64,000 nt of DNA from Bacillus sp. AFS041924 (GTDB taxonomy: Bacteria; Bacillota; Bacilli; Bacillales; Bacillaceae_G), in assembly GCF_002577195.1 (NCBI RefSeq), contig NZ_NULG01000016.1, forward strand, positions 110,064 to 174,063, in the 5' to 3' direction. Within the stretch, counting starts at the first letter, position 1, and each line of letters begins with the position of its first letter. A model generated the notes under the pieces. It was not told where the DNA came from, searched no databases, and saw only the letters and a program-made list of their open reading frames with translations. This document shows positions 16,733 to 25,842 of the stretch, in pieces. Both the position numbers and the translations under genes were made by a program.

Positions 16733-18079
16733 ATGTCACCAAGAGTACCTAATACTTTTATAATTATTCTAGGTTTTATGTTATTTGCATTGTTTTTCGG
16801 AGCAGGAAATTTAATTTTCCCACCTATTCTTGGACAGTTAGCCGGAAAGAATGTATGGATTGCCAATGCAGGTTTTTTAGTAACTGGAGTTGGTTTACCG
16901 TTATTAGGTGTGACAGCGTTTGTCTTTTCAGGTGAAAAGAATTTACAATCTTTAGCTAGTCGTGTACATCCTGTTTTTGGTATCGTATTTACTACAATTC
17001 TTTATCTAGCTATTGGTCCTTTTTTCGCTATTCCTAGGTCAGGGAATGTATCGTTTGAAATTGGCGTAAAACCTTTTTTATCAAATGATCCAAGTCCTGT
17101 AGCATTATTCATATTTTCAATTTTATTTTTTACAGTTACATGCTTATTATCACTTAATCCTACAAAGATTATTGATGTAGTTGGAAAATTTCTGACTCCA
17201 ATTAAAATAACTTTCATCGGATTGCTAGTCGTTGTAGCTATTGTTAATCCAATTGGTAAATTACAGGAGCCTTTCGAAGGGTACTCATCACATGTGTTTT
17301 TTAAAGGTTTTCAAGAAGGTTATTTAACGATGGATGCTCTCGTAGCTTTTGTTTTTGGTATTATTATTGTGAATGCAATTAAAGGAAAAGGTGTTACTTC
17401 TAAAAAACAGCTTATGGTTGTTTGTGGAAAATCGACGGCTATAGCTGCTTCACTTTTAGCAATTATCTATTCTGCTCTTTCTTATATGGGCGCATCGAGT
17501 GTTGAAAAACTTGGTCGAATGGAGAATGGTGCCGAAGTTTTAGCGAAGGTTTCAGACTATTATTTTGGTTCTTATGGGGGAATTATATTAGGGTTAATGA
17601 TCACAGTGGCATGCTTGACCACGAGTGTAGGTCTAATCACTGCTTGTTCATCTTTCTTTAATGAATTATTTCCAGCCATTTCTTATAAAAAGATTGCAAT
17701 CATAATGACTGTGTTTAGTACACTGATCGCAAATATAGGTTTAACACAATTAATTAAAGTATCAATACCTGTATTAACGACACTATATCCAATTGCCATA
17801 TCTTTAATTTTCTTAACATTCTTACACTATAAATTTAAAGGTAGGTCAGAAGTTTATCAGGGCAGTTTGATCTTAACATTTATTGTAAGTCTATTGGATA
17901 GCTTAAACTCAGCTGGAATACACATTGAAGTCATTCATAATTTTTTCACTAAGTTTCTCCCTATGTATAGTTTAGGTTTAGGTTGGATGGTTCCAGCTAT
18001 TATAGGTGGTATAGGTGGTTATTATGTTAGTGTATTATGGAAAAAAGATGATTCTAGTCCACTTCGAAAAGTAGGTTAA
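16733..18079 (+). CDS. brnQ: BrnQ branched-chain amino-acid:cation symporter
   Basis: A 448-residue permease of the LIVCS family that imports Leu, Ile and Val with Na+ or H+ across the cytoplasmic membrane. The signature FALFFGAGNLIFPPILG near the N-terminus is characteristic, as are GPFFAIPRSGNVSFEIG and about twelve hydrophobic helices. ATG 16733 is chosen (AAGCGGAG about ten bases upstream); TTG 16724 would be too close to the box. It is a single gene, 172 bases before the next permease, without a visible terminator between them. Control by CodY would be expected for this family in Bacillaceae but no convincing site was found. Confidence 0.9.
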   Translation: MSPRVPNTFIIILGFMLFALFFGAGNLIFPPILGQLAGKNVWIANAGFLVTGVGLPLLGVTAFVFSGEKNLQSLASRVHPVFGIVFTTILYLAIGPFFAIPRSGNVSFEIGVKPFLSNDPSPVALFIFSILFFTVTCLLSLNPTKIIDVVGKFLTPIKITFIGLLVVVAIVNPIGKLQEPFEGYSSHVFFKGFQEGYLTMDALVAFVFGIIIVNAIKGKGVTSKKQLMVVCGKSTAIAASLLAIIYSALSYMGASSVEKLGRMENGAEVLAKVSDYYFGSYGGIILGLMITVACLTTSVGLITACSSFFNELFPAISYKKIAIIMTVFSTLIANIGLTQLIKVSIPVLTTLYPIAISLIFLTFLHYKFKGRSEVYQGSLILTFIVSLLDSLNSAGIHIEVIHNFFTKFLPMYSLGLGWMVPAIIGGIGGYYVSVLWKKDDSSPLRKVG

Positions 18080-18251
18080 TCAACTAATTGCCAATAATAA
18101 TAGAAAAATAAAGAAACTTTTTAACTGTAAGGTATGTTGCTTAACAATGATTTTAGGGATCAGTTTTTTTGATAGATAAAAAAGTGACACTAGTTTCATT
18201 GTTTCAAACAAAATAGAGATTATAGTATTTTATTTTTGGGGAGGAAATAGT

Positions 18252-19646
18252 ATGGCACAAAAGGAATTGAAGAGAGGCCTCGGAGCGCGTCACATACAGA
18301 TGATCGCTTTGGGCGGTACAATTGGTGTAGGTTTATTTATGGGCTCAACGAGTACAATTCAGTGGACAGGTCCATCAGTAATGCTTGCTTATGCAATTTC
18401 GGGTATGTTTATTTTCTTTATTATGCGTGCAATGGGTGAAATGTTGTATTTAGAACCAAGTACAGGTTCATTTGCTACATTTGGACATAAATATATCCAT
18501 CCTTTAGCTGGGTATATGACTGCATGGAGTAACTGGTTCCAGTGGGTTATTGTTGGAATGTCAGAAATTATCGCGGTTGGAGCATACATGAAGTTCTGGT
18601 TTCCTGACCTACCAGCTTGGATTCCGGGTATGATTGCAATTGTAATTCTTGGAGCAGCGAATTTAATTTCTGTTAAATCATTTGGTGAATTTGAATTTTG
18701 GTTTGCAATGATTAAAATCGTTACAATTTTATTAATGATTATTGCAGGTTTTGGTTTAATTTTCTTTGGCCTTGGTAACGGTGGAGATGCGATTGGATTA
18801 TCTAACTTATGGGAAAATGGTGGCTTCTTTACAGGTGGCTGGTCTGGATTCTTCTTTGCACTATCACTTGTTGTTGGAGCTTATCAAGGTGTTGAATTAA
18901 TTGGTATTACAGCTGGAGAAGCAGAAAATCCGAAAAAAACATTAAGAGATGCGACTCAAAGTACAATTTGGCGTATTTTAATCTTCTATATTGGTGCGAT
19001 TTTTGTAATTGTAACAGTTTATCCATGGAATGAGCTAAATACAATTGGAAGCCCGTTTGTTGTAACGTTTGCTAAAGTTGGTATTACAGCAGCGGCTGGT
19101 ATTATTAACTTCGTAGTAATCACAGCTGCAATGTCAGGCTGTAACAGTGGTATTTATAGTGCAGGACGTATGCTTTATACATTAGGAGTAAACGGACAAG
19201 CACCAAAATATTTTGCAAAAATCTCAAATAACGGAGTGCCTTTATTTGGTACGATTGGTGTTCTTATTGGTTTAGTAGTTGGTGTTATCTTAAACTTCAT
19301 TGCACCTAAAAACTTATTCGTATATGTATACAGTGCAAGTGTACTTCCTGGTATGATTCCATGGTTTGTCATTCTAATTAGTCATATTCGATTCAGAAAA
19401 GCAAAGGGATCTGAAATTGATGATCATCCATTTAAAATGCCATTTGCTCCTTTTACGAACTATTTAACATTGGCTTACTTAGTTCTTGTATTAATCGGAA
19501 TGTGGTTTAATGACGACACACGAGTTTCACTTATTGTAGGTATTATTTTCTTAGCAATTGTTGCGATTAGTTTTTATGCTTTTGGTATTGGAAAACGAGT
19601 ACCATTAGATGAACAAACAGATAATAAAATAACTAAAATTAACTAA
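18252..19646 (+). CDS. APC-family amino-acid permease (AAT branch)
   Basis: A 464-residue secondary transporter with twelve hydrophobic helices. The start is typical of the AAT group: [28 protein letters not shown], then [12 protein letters not shown] and [28 protein letters not shown] follows in the middle. It resembles the B. subtilis alanine/threonine permeases AapA and YbxG and the E. coli CycA type, so small neutral amino acids are likely substrates; this is by family only. GGGGAGG lies upstream of ATG 18252. Ends with a strong terminator. It may be cotranscribed with brnQ, as no terminator separates them. Confidence 0.85.
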   Translation: MAQKELKRGLGARHIQMIALGGTIGVGLFMGSTSTIQWTGPSVMLAYAISGMFIFFIMRAMGEMLYLEPSTGSFATFGHKYIHPLAGYMTAWSNWFQWVIVGMSEIIAVGAYMKFWFPDLPAWIPGMIAIVILGAANLISVKSFGEFEFWFAMIKIVTILLMIIAGFGLIFFGLGNGGDAIGLSNLWENGGFFTGGWSGFFFALSLVVGAYQGVELIGITAGEAENPKKTLRDATQSTIWRILIFYIGAIFVIVTVYPWNELNTIGSPFVVTFAKVGITAAAGIINFVVITAAMSGCNSGIYSAGRMLYTLGVNGQAPKYFAKISNNGVPLFGTIGVLIGLVVGVILNFIAPKNLFVYVYSASVLPGMIPWFVILISHIRFRKAKGSEIDDHPFKMPFAPFTNYLTLAYLVLVLIGMWFNDDTRVSLIVGIIFLAIVAISFYAFGIGKRVPLDEQTDNKITKIN

Positions 19647-19672
19647 TTCAATGGATTAGTTGAAGAATGAAA

Positions 19673-19706
19673 AGAGGGTGATCATTATGATCATCCTCTA
19701 TTTTTC
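19673..19706 (+). terminator. Rho-independent terminator
   Basis: AGAGGGTGATCA pairs with TGATCATCCTCT (one G-U) around TTA, then ATTTTTC. It ends the amino-acid permease unit. The following ~250 bases to 19958 contain no recognisable gene. Confidence 0.8.
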
Positions 19707-19958
19707 TTTATACTAAGATGGTTCAATTATTAGATGCTTAAGTTTAGCTTTTATGATTTTTGGGTTAATTAATATATTAAAAGGCTAGATTTATCGATAT
19801 ACAAATATAGAAGACCGAGAGACTACACGTGGAAATATAGGCTAATCTGCTTTGGAAACTTAAAGGAAATAGTTGTTATAATTAACTGAAAATAGATGAT
19901 TTGGTCAATTTATATTAAATTTACTTATCGATCTAATTATTGGAGGAGAAGGCATCAT

Positions 19959-20306
19959 ATGAAACATTACTTAGAATTAACTGTAAATATAAAGCCAATG
20001 CAAGGATGTCAACGTATTTTAGAGGACGAAGATTTAAAATCTAATTTAATTTTTCAAGACTATAAAGCTGCTGGAGAGAAAGAAATTGTTATACTAGTAT
20101 TTCAAAAATTCTTCTTTAGAAACAATAGTACAGCCACGTTGACAGTTACCATTGATAATTTTAATGATGTGACATATGTTAAGTGTATTTCCTCAGGTAA
20201 TGGTGAAGGATTATTTGACTTTGGTTGGGGAGCAGGGAAAAGTTTTATTAGACCTATAAGGGAAATGCTGGCAGCTAATATAATGGAAATAATTGAGGAT
20301 AATTAA
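19959..20306 (+). CDS. DUF6054-like small protein
   Basis: A 115-residue soluble protein begun at ATG 19959, ten bases behind GGAGGAG. The C-terminal half, FRNNSTATLTVTIDNF...KCISSGNGEGLFDFGWGAG, resembles proteins I recall as DUF6054 (RNSSRASL.V......GSG.G.GALF.F.WGA). Their function is unknown. It stands alone, ahead of a hairpin that overlaps the next gene's ribosome site. Family assignment is from memory and should be regarded as likely rather than certain. Confidence 0.6.
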   Translation: MKHYLELTVNIKPMQGCQRILEDEDLKSNLIFQDYKAAGEKEIVILVFQKFFFRNNSTATLTVTIDNFNDVTYVKCISSGNGEGLFDFGWGAGKSFIRPIREMLAANIMEIIEDN

Positions 20307-20407
20307 TGTTTGTATGTAAGTGTATTTGTGAGTCTTTAATATTGCTACAGCGGACTTTTCTATTTCATTAATTGGTAATATATATTCAAATAATAATTTA
20401 ATAATTA

Positions 20408-20459
20408 AACACCCTTTCTTTTATTAAATCTTTATAATAGTAATTAAGGAAAGGGTGTT
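20408..20459 (+). promoter_or_regulatory. Hairpin that contains the ribosome-binding site of the next gene
   Basis: AACACCCTTTC (20408-20418) is perfectly complementary to GAAAGGGTGTT (20449-20459). The 3' arm is the AAGGAAAGGGTG ribosome site of ATG 20466, and TTATTTTT follows it. The structure could end the upstream transcript, hide the ribosome site, or both. Confidence 0.55.
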
Positions 20460-20465
20460 ATTTTT

Positions 20466-20831
20466 ATGAAAAAGATATTTCTAGCAATTATTGTTTCTAT
20501 TGTACTACTTAATCTTGCTCATTTTATTATAGTTCCTGAATTCCGAGCTGAAGAAAACCTTGCGTATGCAGAAGGGGGATTCTATTTGCTTATGGCATAT
20601 ATGAGCTTTATTGGTTATGTGGTTATCGGAGTTCCAACAACACTAATAATCGATTTTATTGTTAAGAGAACACCAAAAAAAAAGTGGTATTATGATTACT
20701 TAATTCAATTATTATTGTTTTCGATCCCTGTGGTTGTTGTGCCAGCTTTAGCACTGTTTGTCTATCCGTATTTTCATTTATTATTCATTTTTAGACTAAT
20801 GAATGGTGGTTTGAAATTTAAAACAAATTGA
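20466..20831 (+). CDS. Small membrane protein of unknown function
   Basis: A 121-residue protein with an N-terminal hydrophobic segment (FLAIIVSIVLLNLAHFIIV), a second (FYLLMAYMSFIGYVVIGVP) and a third double segment (LIQLLLFSIPVVVVPALALFVYPYFHLLF). A short basic loop (KRTPKKKWYY) lies between the second and third. No family is recognised. Its ribosome-binding site lies in the 3' arm of a perfect 11-bp hairpin, so translation may be regulated. The next gene starts 41 bases downstream behind its own box. Confidence 0.65.
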   Translation: MKKIFLAIIVSIVLLNLAHFIIVPEFRAEENLAYAEGGFYLLMAYMSFIGYVVIGVPTTLIIDFIVKRTPKKKWYYDYLIQLLLFSIPVVVVPALALFVYPYFHLLFIFRLMNGGLKFKTN

Positions 20832-20872
20832 TGTGAAAATATCATAACATTAAAAATAAACAGGAGATATAA

Positions 20873-21259
20873 ATGTATAATACATATAAAAAATTATTTA
20901 ATGAATATGTAAAAGAGCTAGATAATGCTGTTTCGTGTGAAGAAGATAAATTGGATTCGATTAGAGAAGAGATGTTAATTGAAGGAAAATCAGAAGAAGA
21001 GATTGAGAAATTTATAATTGGAAATTTTGATCCTATATGCTGCTCAGGTAGGGTTATTACTGTGTTCAGGAAATATTGGTTAAAGTGCAATGCATTAAAT
21101 GTAAATAACCAAAAACTTGGTTCTGACGAATATGTTAATCCAAAAGTCTTTACAATTGACTGGCTTTCAAATGATGGGGATCCGTATGAATTATTTAAAT
21201 TAATGAATGGTTTGCCTTACTATCCAATTGGAATTGATGAAAATGGCGACTATTGTTAG
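20873..21259 (+). CDS. Hypothetical acidic protein
   Basis: A 128-residue soluble protein starting at ATG 20873 behind CAGGAG (spacer 6-7). The first half is helical and charged (EEDKLDSIREEMLIEGKSEEEIEKFI); the second half contains DPICCSGRVITVFRKYW and ends GLPYYPIGIDENGDYC. No family is recognised. It may be cotranscribed with the small membrane protein upstream and ends at the strong terminator at 21284. Confidence 0.65.
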   Translation: MYNTYKKLFNEYVKELDNAVSCEEDKLDSIREEMLIEGKSEEEIEKFIIGNFDPICCSGRVITVFRKYWLKCNALNVNNQKLGSDEYVNPKVFTIDWLSNDGDPYELFKLMNGLPYYPIGIDENGDYC

Positions 21260-21283
21260 TATTCATTTTTACACATAGCTATA

Positions 21284-21342
21284 TAAAGAAAGAGGCGTCC
21301 CTTAGTCACAAAAACTGACTAAAGAAACAGCCTCTTTCTTTA
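21284..21342. terminator. Bidirectional terminator with a nested hairpin
   Basis: TAAAGAAAGAGGC (21284-21296) pairs perfectly with GCCTCTTTCTTTA (21330-21342). Inside, TTAGTCA pairs with TGACTAA. It separates the convergent genes ending at 21259 and 21344. Confidence 0.8.
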
Positions 21343-21343
21343 C

Positions 21344-22696
21344 CTATACAATCGATATACCATAAGATTGCGCAATTGCCACATTAGAATTAGAAGATTT
21401 AGCAATAATAACAGTAGTTCCAACTTTAATTTGCTCAAATAACCATTGAATATCACTATTATGCATGCGAACACAACCTGAACTTACTGAACTTCCTATG
21501 GAACTTTCATTACTGTTTCCATGGATACCATATGCAGCACCTACGCTTAGTCCCATCCAACGTTTACCTAGTGGATTTCGAGGATCGCCTCCAGGAATAT
21601 TCCCTTTGTACCATGGGCGGTTCTTAATTTTGTTTACGATTGTAAACTTTCCAGTAGGTGTTGGAGTTGACGACTTGCCTGTTGCAACATTAAAGCTTTT
21701 AATGATTTTGCCATTATGATAGTAAGTTAATTTATTTGTATTTGTATTAATCATAATCAGTTGTCCAGTTGATAATGATGTATTATGTTTAACTGTATCT
21801 TGTACTACCGGTGGAGTGTAGTGCGATACACGTACTGTTAATGGTTTACTTTGATTATTACTCTTGTCACCAACGATTACTTTTATAAATGAATTCGCTT
21901 TTTGTTTTCCAATTTTCACATTGAAGTTTCCTGATGAGCTAACGATACTTTGACCGATTAGTGTTTCATTCATATAAACTTTTACAGATGCAGAAGGTTC
22001 AGATTTTCCATTAACAAACTGTGATTGGTCTGTTACAGCAGATACAGAAGAAATGGATGGTGCAATCGTATCCTTTACAATAATCGAAGTAGGTTTACTT
22101 TTAATTCCTTCACTTACTCCAATGATGGTTAACTTAGTATATTCTTTGAATGGTTTTATTACATAGTTGTATTCACCGTTTTCATTTGTTTTTACTGTGT
22201 TAATTAAAGTAGAATCTTTATACACTTCCACATGGCTATTTGATAAAAATGATCCATTAATCGATGTTGATTGATTTGTGACTTGATCAATGATCGGAGT
22301 CGGTAAATCTAAAATAGTGAACTTGATTTTTTTATCAGAGATTACTAGATTTTTATGATCTAATTTAATTGAATTAAGTTTATAGTTACCTTTTGTGAAT
22401 GAACTTGTGATCTTTATTTTTCCTGAAAATTGGTGTGCTGATGTTTTTGATAAAGAAATATGTTTCTGATTTGTACCATTTAAAAATGTTAACGAAACTG
22501 TTTCAACATTTTTTTTCGTTGTTAAACTTACATCAATTGTCTGACCGTAAGTAGACTCGGAAGTGTTTAAACTTAGATTTTCTATATTATGAGAGAACTC
22601 ATTGCCGTTAAAACCTAGCTTAAACGTTGTTGCATTGGCTGTTGGTAAGAGAATTAAAAACATTCCCAAAAGTATCCATATTATCTTATTAGACAT
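21344..22696 (-). CDS. Secreted L,D-transpeptidase (YkuD) with Ig-like repeats
   Basis: A 450-residue exported cell-wall enzyme. A signal peptide (residues 1-22, ending TANA) leads into an N-terminal beta region and two bacterial Ig-like repeats with the pattern IDQVTNQSTSINGSF...GEYNYVI and ISSVSAVTDQSQFVNGKSE...GNFNVKI. The C-terminal YkuD domain (about 312-440) has IHGN (H392) and SSGCVRM with the catalytic Cys at 408. Such enzymes form 3-3 crosslinks in peptidoglycan or attach proteins to it. AGGAGAGAG lies before ATG 22696. It is a single gene, convergent with the hypothetical pair, with a terminator directly behind it. Confidence 0.9.
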   Translation of the reverse strand: MSNKIIWILLGMFLILLPTANATTFKLGFNGNEFSHNIENLSLNTSESTYGQTIDVSLTTKKNVETVSLTFLNGTNQKHISLSKTSAHQFSGKIKITSSFTKGNYKLNSIKLDHKNLVISDKKIKFTILDLPTPIIDQVTNQSTSINGSFLSNSHVEVYKDSTLINTVKTNENGEYNYVIKPFKEYTKLTIIGVSEGIKSKPTSIIVKDTIAPSISSVSAVTDQSQFVNGKSEPSASVKVYMNETLIGQSIVSSSGNFNVKIGKQKANSFIKVIVGDKSNNQSKPLTVRVSHYTPPVVQDTVKHNTSLSTGQLIMINTNTNKLTYYHNGKIIKSFNVATGKSSTPTPTGKFTIVNKIKNRPWYKGNIPGGDPRNPLGKRWMGLSVGAAYGIHGNSNESSIGSSVSSGCVRMHNSDIQWLFEQIKVGTTVIIAKSSNSNVAIAQSYGISIV

Positions 22697-22871
22697 GGTC
22701 TCTCTCCTTAGTAAAATTAGAATTAAATAATTAAAATTGCTATTAAAAGATTGATTTTTCCCCTATATCACTCTCCTGAAATCTTATATTTGTATCTTAC
22801 TTTTTAGTTGTATCTAACTTGAACACAGGATGTTTCTAACTTGTAAACAATTTATTTTTGTAACAAAAAAA

Positions 22872-22917
22872 CTTCAAGAAAAATGCCAACATTAAATACT
22901 CGGCATTTTTCTTGAAG
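22872..22917. other. Perfect 16-bp hairpin in a divergent promoter region
   Basis: CTTCAAGAAAAATGCC (22872-22887) and its exact complement (22902-22917) enclose a 14-nt loop. On the minus strand it is followed by TTTTTTTG, so it looks like a minus-strand terminator, yet no gene lies immediately upstream on that strand. Confidence 0.6.
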
Positions 22918-22979
22918 GATTGTTTCCAATGGAGCGCTTTAATAATATAATAAATGTTAAAACAACAGAGGTGAGCTGC

Positions 22980-23456
22980 ATGGAGATTCGTATCCGCAAT
23001 GCAAATGAAGAAGATTACAACTCATTATTATCTTTATTTAGACAAGTTCATGATTTGCATGTATTTGAACGACCTGATCTATACAAGGAGAACTCGACTC
23101 CGGTGGGGGAAGAGGATTTTACGAATCAACTAAAAGATGATAAGCAACATATTTACGTGGCTACTCTAGATACTGAAATAGTAGGTGTAGCTGTTTTAAA
23201 GGAAGAGGAAGTAGTTGAAAATTCATTTGTAAACACGAGGAAAATCTTACTTGTAAATAGTTTATGTGTTGATGATGCGAGTAGGAAAAAGGGGATTGGA
23301 AGAAAACTTATGCAGTTTGTTTTTGACTTCGCAAGAGAATTGAATGTAGATAGTATTGAATTGGGCGTTTCAGAAAGTAATCAAAATGCAATCCATTTCT
23401 ACGAGTCAATTGGAATGACGACAAAAAATAGAAAAATGGAGTTACGATTAAGTTAA
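22980..23456 (+). CDS. GNAT family acetyltransferase
   Basis: A 158-residue GNAT enzyme begun at ATG 22980 behind AGAGGTG; a TTG 60 bases upstream is also in frame but falls at the edge of the hairpin and has no box. It starts MEIRIRNANEEDYNSLLSLF, a common GNAT beginning. Motif A is LCVDDASRKKGIGRKLMQFV and motif B LGVSESNQNAIHFYESIGM. It transfers an acetyl group from acetyl-CoA to an unknown amine or protein N-terminus in the cytoplasm. Single gene with a strong terminator behind it. Confidence 0.8.
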   Translation: MEIRIRNANEEDYNSLLSLFRQVHDLHVFERPDLYKENSTPVGEEDFTNQLKDDKQHIYVATLDTEIVGVAVLKEEEVVENSFVNTRKILLVNSLCVDDASRKKGIGRKLMQFVFDFARELNVDSIELGVSESNQNAIHFYESIGMTTKNRKMELRLS

Positions 23457-23457
23457 G

Positions 23458-23487
23458 AAAAGAGATGCCAATAACGGCATCTCTTTT
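23458..23487. terminator. Bidirectional Rho-independent terminator
   Basis: AAAAGAGATGCC (23458-23469) pairs perfectly with GGCATCTCTTTT (23476-23487), with a T-run on either strand. It separates convergent genes whose stop codons lie within five bases of it. Confidence 0.85.
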
Positions 23488-23489
23488 TG

Positions 23490-25199
23490 TTATTGTTGCT
23501 GGATATGCGGTTGTTCTTTTAAATGATCCGTTAATTGATCTACAACAAATGCGAATTCATCGTAAGCCACACATTCTAATGGGAATTCAAGTGCAACTTT
23601 GTTTTGTTTGTTGTAAATGGCTACAACTTTGGAACGACGGTCAAGAAGTCTTGTTTTCATATTCGATTTTTGAATTGTTATTTTTTTGATGTCTTCTAGT
23701 AAGATTTGAGAATGCGCATCCTTCTCGGTATATCGTACAACATTCCCAACGATTTCGATTTTCTTTTTTAATAGTTTGTTTTTATAAACATGATATGAAA
23801 CGATTAAAGCTGCAAATAAAGTTGTTAATGTGATGTATACTGGGTCCATTGTAGAGAATGCTTGATAGCCTCTATAAGCAAGTAGGACGTACCAAACGTA
23901 GTACCATTTACTTAGTTTTGGTGTACCTTCGTAGTAAACAGTTGAAGCATCTTCTTCCTTTTCATTCTCCCTTTTGTGCATAAATAGTTGTATATGCTCT
24001 TCGATTGATTTGTCACTGAACTGTCCATCTTCTAAATAAGTACCTTCCCACATATGAACAGAGTCATCTTCTTCCTCTAGCGCATATGCACCTACCCATG
24101 CTGGAATGACTTGATCATCATATGAAACGGAAGCTAAATAATAACGGATCGGTTGGTTATATGAATTTTCAATATCCAATGGTTTAATTAACTCGATTTT
24201 TTCAGGTACAAACTCATGTTCATGCACGATATATTGAAACAAGTGACTTTTAGCGAAATATTCTTGTTTGTACTCTTTAATAGGGAATAAGTGTTCCTTA
24301 CGAATTCTAAGTATTTCCCAGTAAAAGTATTCTGTTGATTCTAAATTCGTTGCACAGTCCAATAGAAGTTCTTTTGGTACCTCAATGTTTCTTTGAAGAG
24401 CGGTGATAATCGCACTAGTTCGGATAAACGGGTCAGGAAATGACATTGCTTCTTTTATAAATGGTGTCATCTCTTCATAAAAGTAATACTCCATTAAAGA
24501 TAGGTAGATTGACATGATCATACGTTGTTGTAAATAGTTGTCTTTCCATGAGGCATATACAAACTTAATATTATAATCATTTTGATAAGGTAGAATTTCT
24601 TCTATTTGCTTTTGATAATCGACTAATAACAAAGGCGCGATGTATTTTGGTTTGAAACGGTCTAGATAACCTTTATCTAAACAGAATGACAACAATCGAT
24701 AGAAAGTAGTTTTATATTTTTCTACTTCAAATAATTGAGTATGTTTGTCTAGTAGTTTAATCATTATGGCAGGATTGTCGTATAGTACATCAAGTGGTAA
24801 AACAACTTGATTGTTTTGAATATCTTGTTCTATTAAATCTAGGATTGCTATTTCGTGCTCTTCTCCTTCAAAAGAGGTTATGTATCGAAATACTTCTTCT
24901 TTAGCAGCCTGACTATATTCAGGATAATATTTTATTAAGCACTCGATTAATTCAGGTAGCTGGAAATGAGTAATGAAGTTGATCAGATGGTAACTAGGTT
25001 CATCCCATTCTTTAATTGGCTTTGGATATTGATAAGCAGCTTCTTTTGCTAACCATTCTAAAGTTAATAAATTTAATTGAAGATCATCTTCTACTTCTGA
25101 TAGTTCGATTAATACATGAATTGCATTTGAACGAATTGCTATATCTGTATTTTTTAAATCTTCGACGATTCGTTTCAGTTGTGATTTATAATTTGACAC
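23490..25199 (-). CDS. HEAT-like repeat protein with C-terminal membrane segment
   Basis: A 569-residue protein when begun at GTG 25199, which has GGAGGAG four bases upstream; a longer frame to 25247 exists but includes the ribosome site itself. Residues 1 to about 330 are helical with repeating Leu-rich helix pairs (for example IAIRSNAIHVLIELSEVEDD and DPFIRTSAIITAL), typical of HEAT/Armadillo-like scaffolds. Two hydrophobic segments follow at about 440-480 (YVWYVLLAYRGY, ITLTTLFAALIVSYHVY), then a PH-like cytoplasmic tail (VVRYTEKDAHSQILLEDIKKITIQ). The function is unknown; scaffold or membrane-stress roles are only guesses. Monocistronic. Confidence 0.7.
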   Translation of the reverse strand: MSNYKSQLKRIVEDLKNTDIAIRSNAIHVLIELSEVEDDLQLNLLTLEWLAKEAAYQYPKPIKEWDEPSYHLINFITHFQLPELIECLIKYYPEYSQAAKEEVFRYITSFEGEEHEIAILDLIEQDIQNNQVVLPLDVLYDNPAIMIKLLDKHTQLFEVEKYKTTFYRLLSFCLDKGYLDRFKPKYIAPLLLVDYQKQIEEILPYQNDYNIKFVYASWKDNYLQQRMIMSIYLSLMEYYFYEEMTPFIKEAMSFPDPFIRTSAIITALQRNIEVPKELLLDCATNLESTEYFYWEILRIRKEHLFPIKEYKQEYFAKSHLFQYIVHEHEFVPEKIELIKPLDIENSYNQPIRYYLASVSYDDQVIPAWVGAYALEEEDDSVHMWEGTYLEDGQFSDKSIEEHIQLFMHKRENEKEEDASTVYYEGTPKLSKWYYVWYVLLAYRGYQAFSTMDPVYITLTTLFAALIVSYHVYKNKLLKKKIEIVGNVVRYTEKDAHSQILLEDIKKITIQKSNMKTRLLDRRSKVVAIYNKQNKVALEFPLECVAYDEFAFVVDQLTDHLKEQPHIQQQ

Positions 25200-25247
25200 A
25201 ATACTCCTCCGATATCTAGTTGTAAATTTACATTTGTTTTCTAACAA

Positions 25248-25545
25248 TAGTTTAATTTTATTAAAAATATTTACATATAGCTACTATTAATTACTAGAAA
25301 GATAGCGAGTTTTTAGCTGTATATTGATGGTTTGAATATATTAAAAATCAAAACTTTAAAGTTGGTAGGGTGTTTTAGATAAACTAGTAGAGGATATTAC
25401 AAAATGCGATTACGTTCTTATCAATTAAAGAAGAAGTTGATCATGAGAACATTGGATTAATCGGATGGGGGATGGGGGATGGGTGCATCTAACGTGAGTG
25501 AGTACGACTTAAAATAAAACTATTTTATATGCTTGAAGTTTGAGT
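25248..25545. other. Gene-free interval with a G-run repeat
   Basis: No gene can be supported. 25463-25483 holds GGATGGGGGATGGGGGATGGG, three direct copies of a GATGGGG-like unit. A 30-codon stretch ending at the same place (…EEVDHENIGLIGWG…) looks somewhat protein-like and may be a relic. Confidence 0.35.
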
Positions 25546-25572
25546 AGACCAAATCAAATAATGATTTGGTCT
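25546..25572. terminator. Hairpin terminator
   Basis: AGACCAAATCA pairs with TGATTTGGTCT around AATAA (perfect 11-bp stem). It lies 12 bases past the stop codon of the small minus-strand zinc-ribbon gene. Confidence 0.7.
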
Positions 25573-25584
25573 TAATTCAAATCT

Positions 25585-25710
25585 TTATAGCTGAACTTTT
25601 ACTTTATATCGATAAAAACATTGTTTACATTGTCTGTACTCTAGTCGATAATGTCCTAAGACAGCACAATTAATGAGAGCATAAGATTTTGAATTACATT
25701 TTGGACACAT
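25585..25710 (-). CDS. Small zinc-ribbon protein
   Basis: A 41-residue protein begun at ATG 25710 behind GGAGAT (spacer about 7); the frame extends upstream but without a ribosome site. It has two CxxC pairs, MCPKCNSK near the start and YRQCKQCFYRYKV near the end, the layout of a zinc ribbon. The second knuckle resembles the NrdR-type RR.C..C...F.T. pattern. It may bind nucleic acid, but it is only a single ribbon without any further domain. A terminator directly follows. Confidence 0.6.
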   Translation of the reverse strand: MCPKCNSKSYALINCAVLGHYRLEYRQCKQCFYRYKVKVQL

Positions 25711-25842
25711 AGGATAATCTCCTTTTCTGGTTAGTAAGGATATTTCAACCATAAAAACGAGAAAGGTCAAGTATCTTTATATATTTCTACTAATAATAAT
25801 TTTTCTACTAAAGATATTATTTACAATGCAGCTTCTATATCA

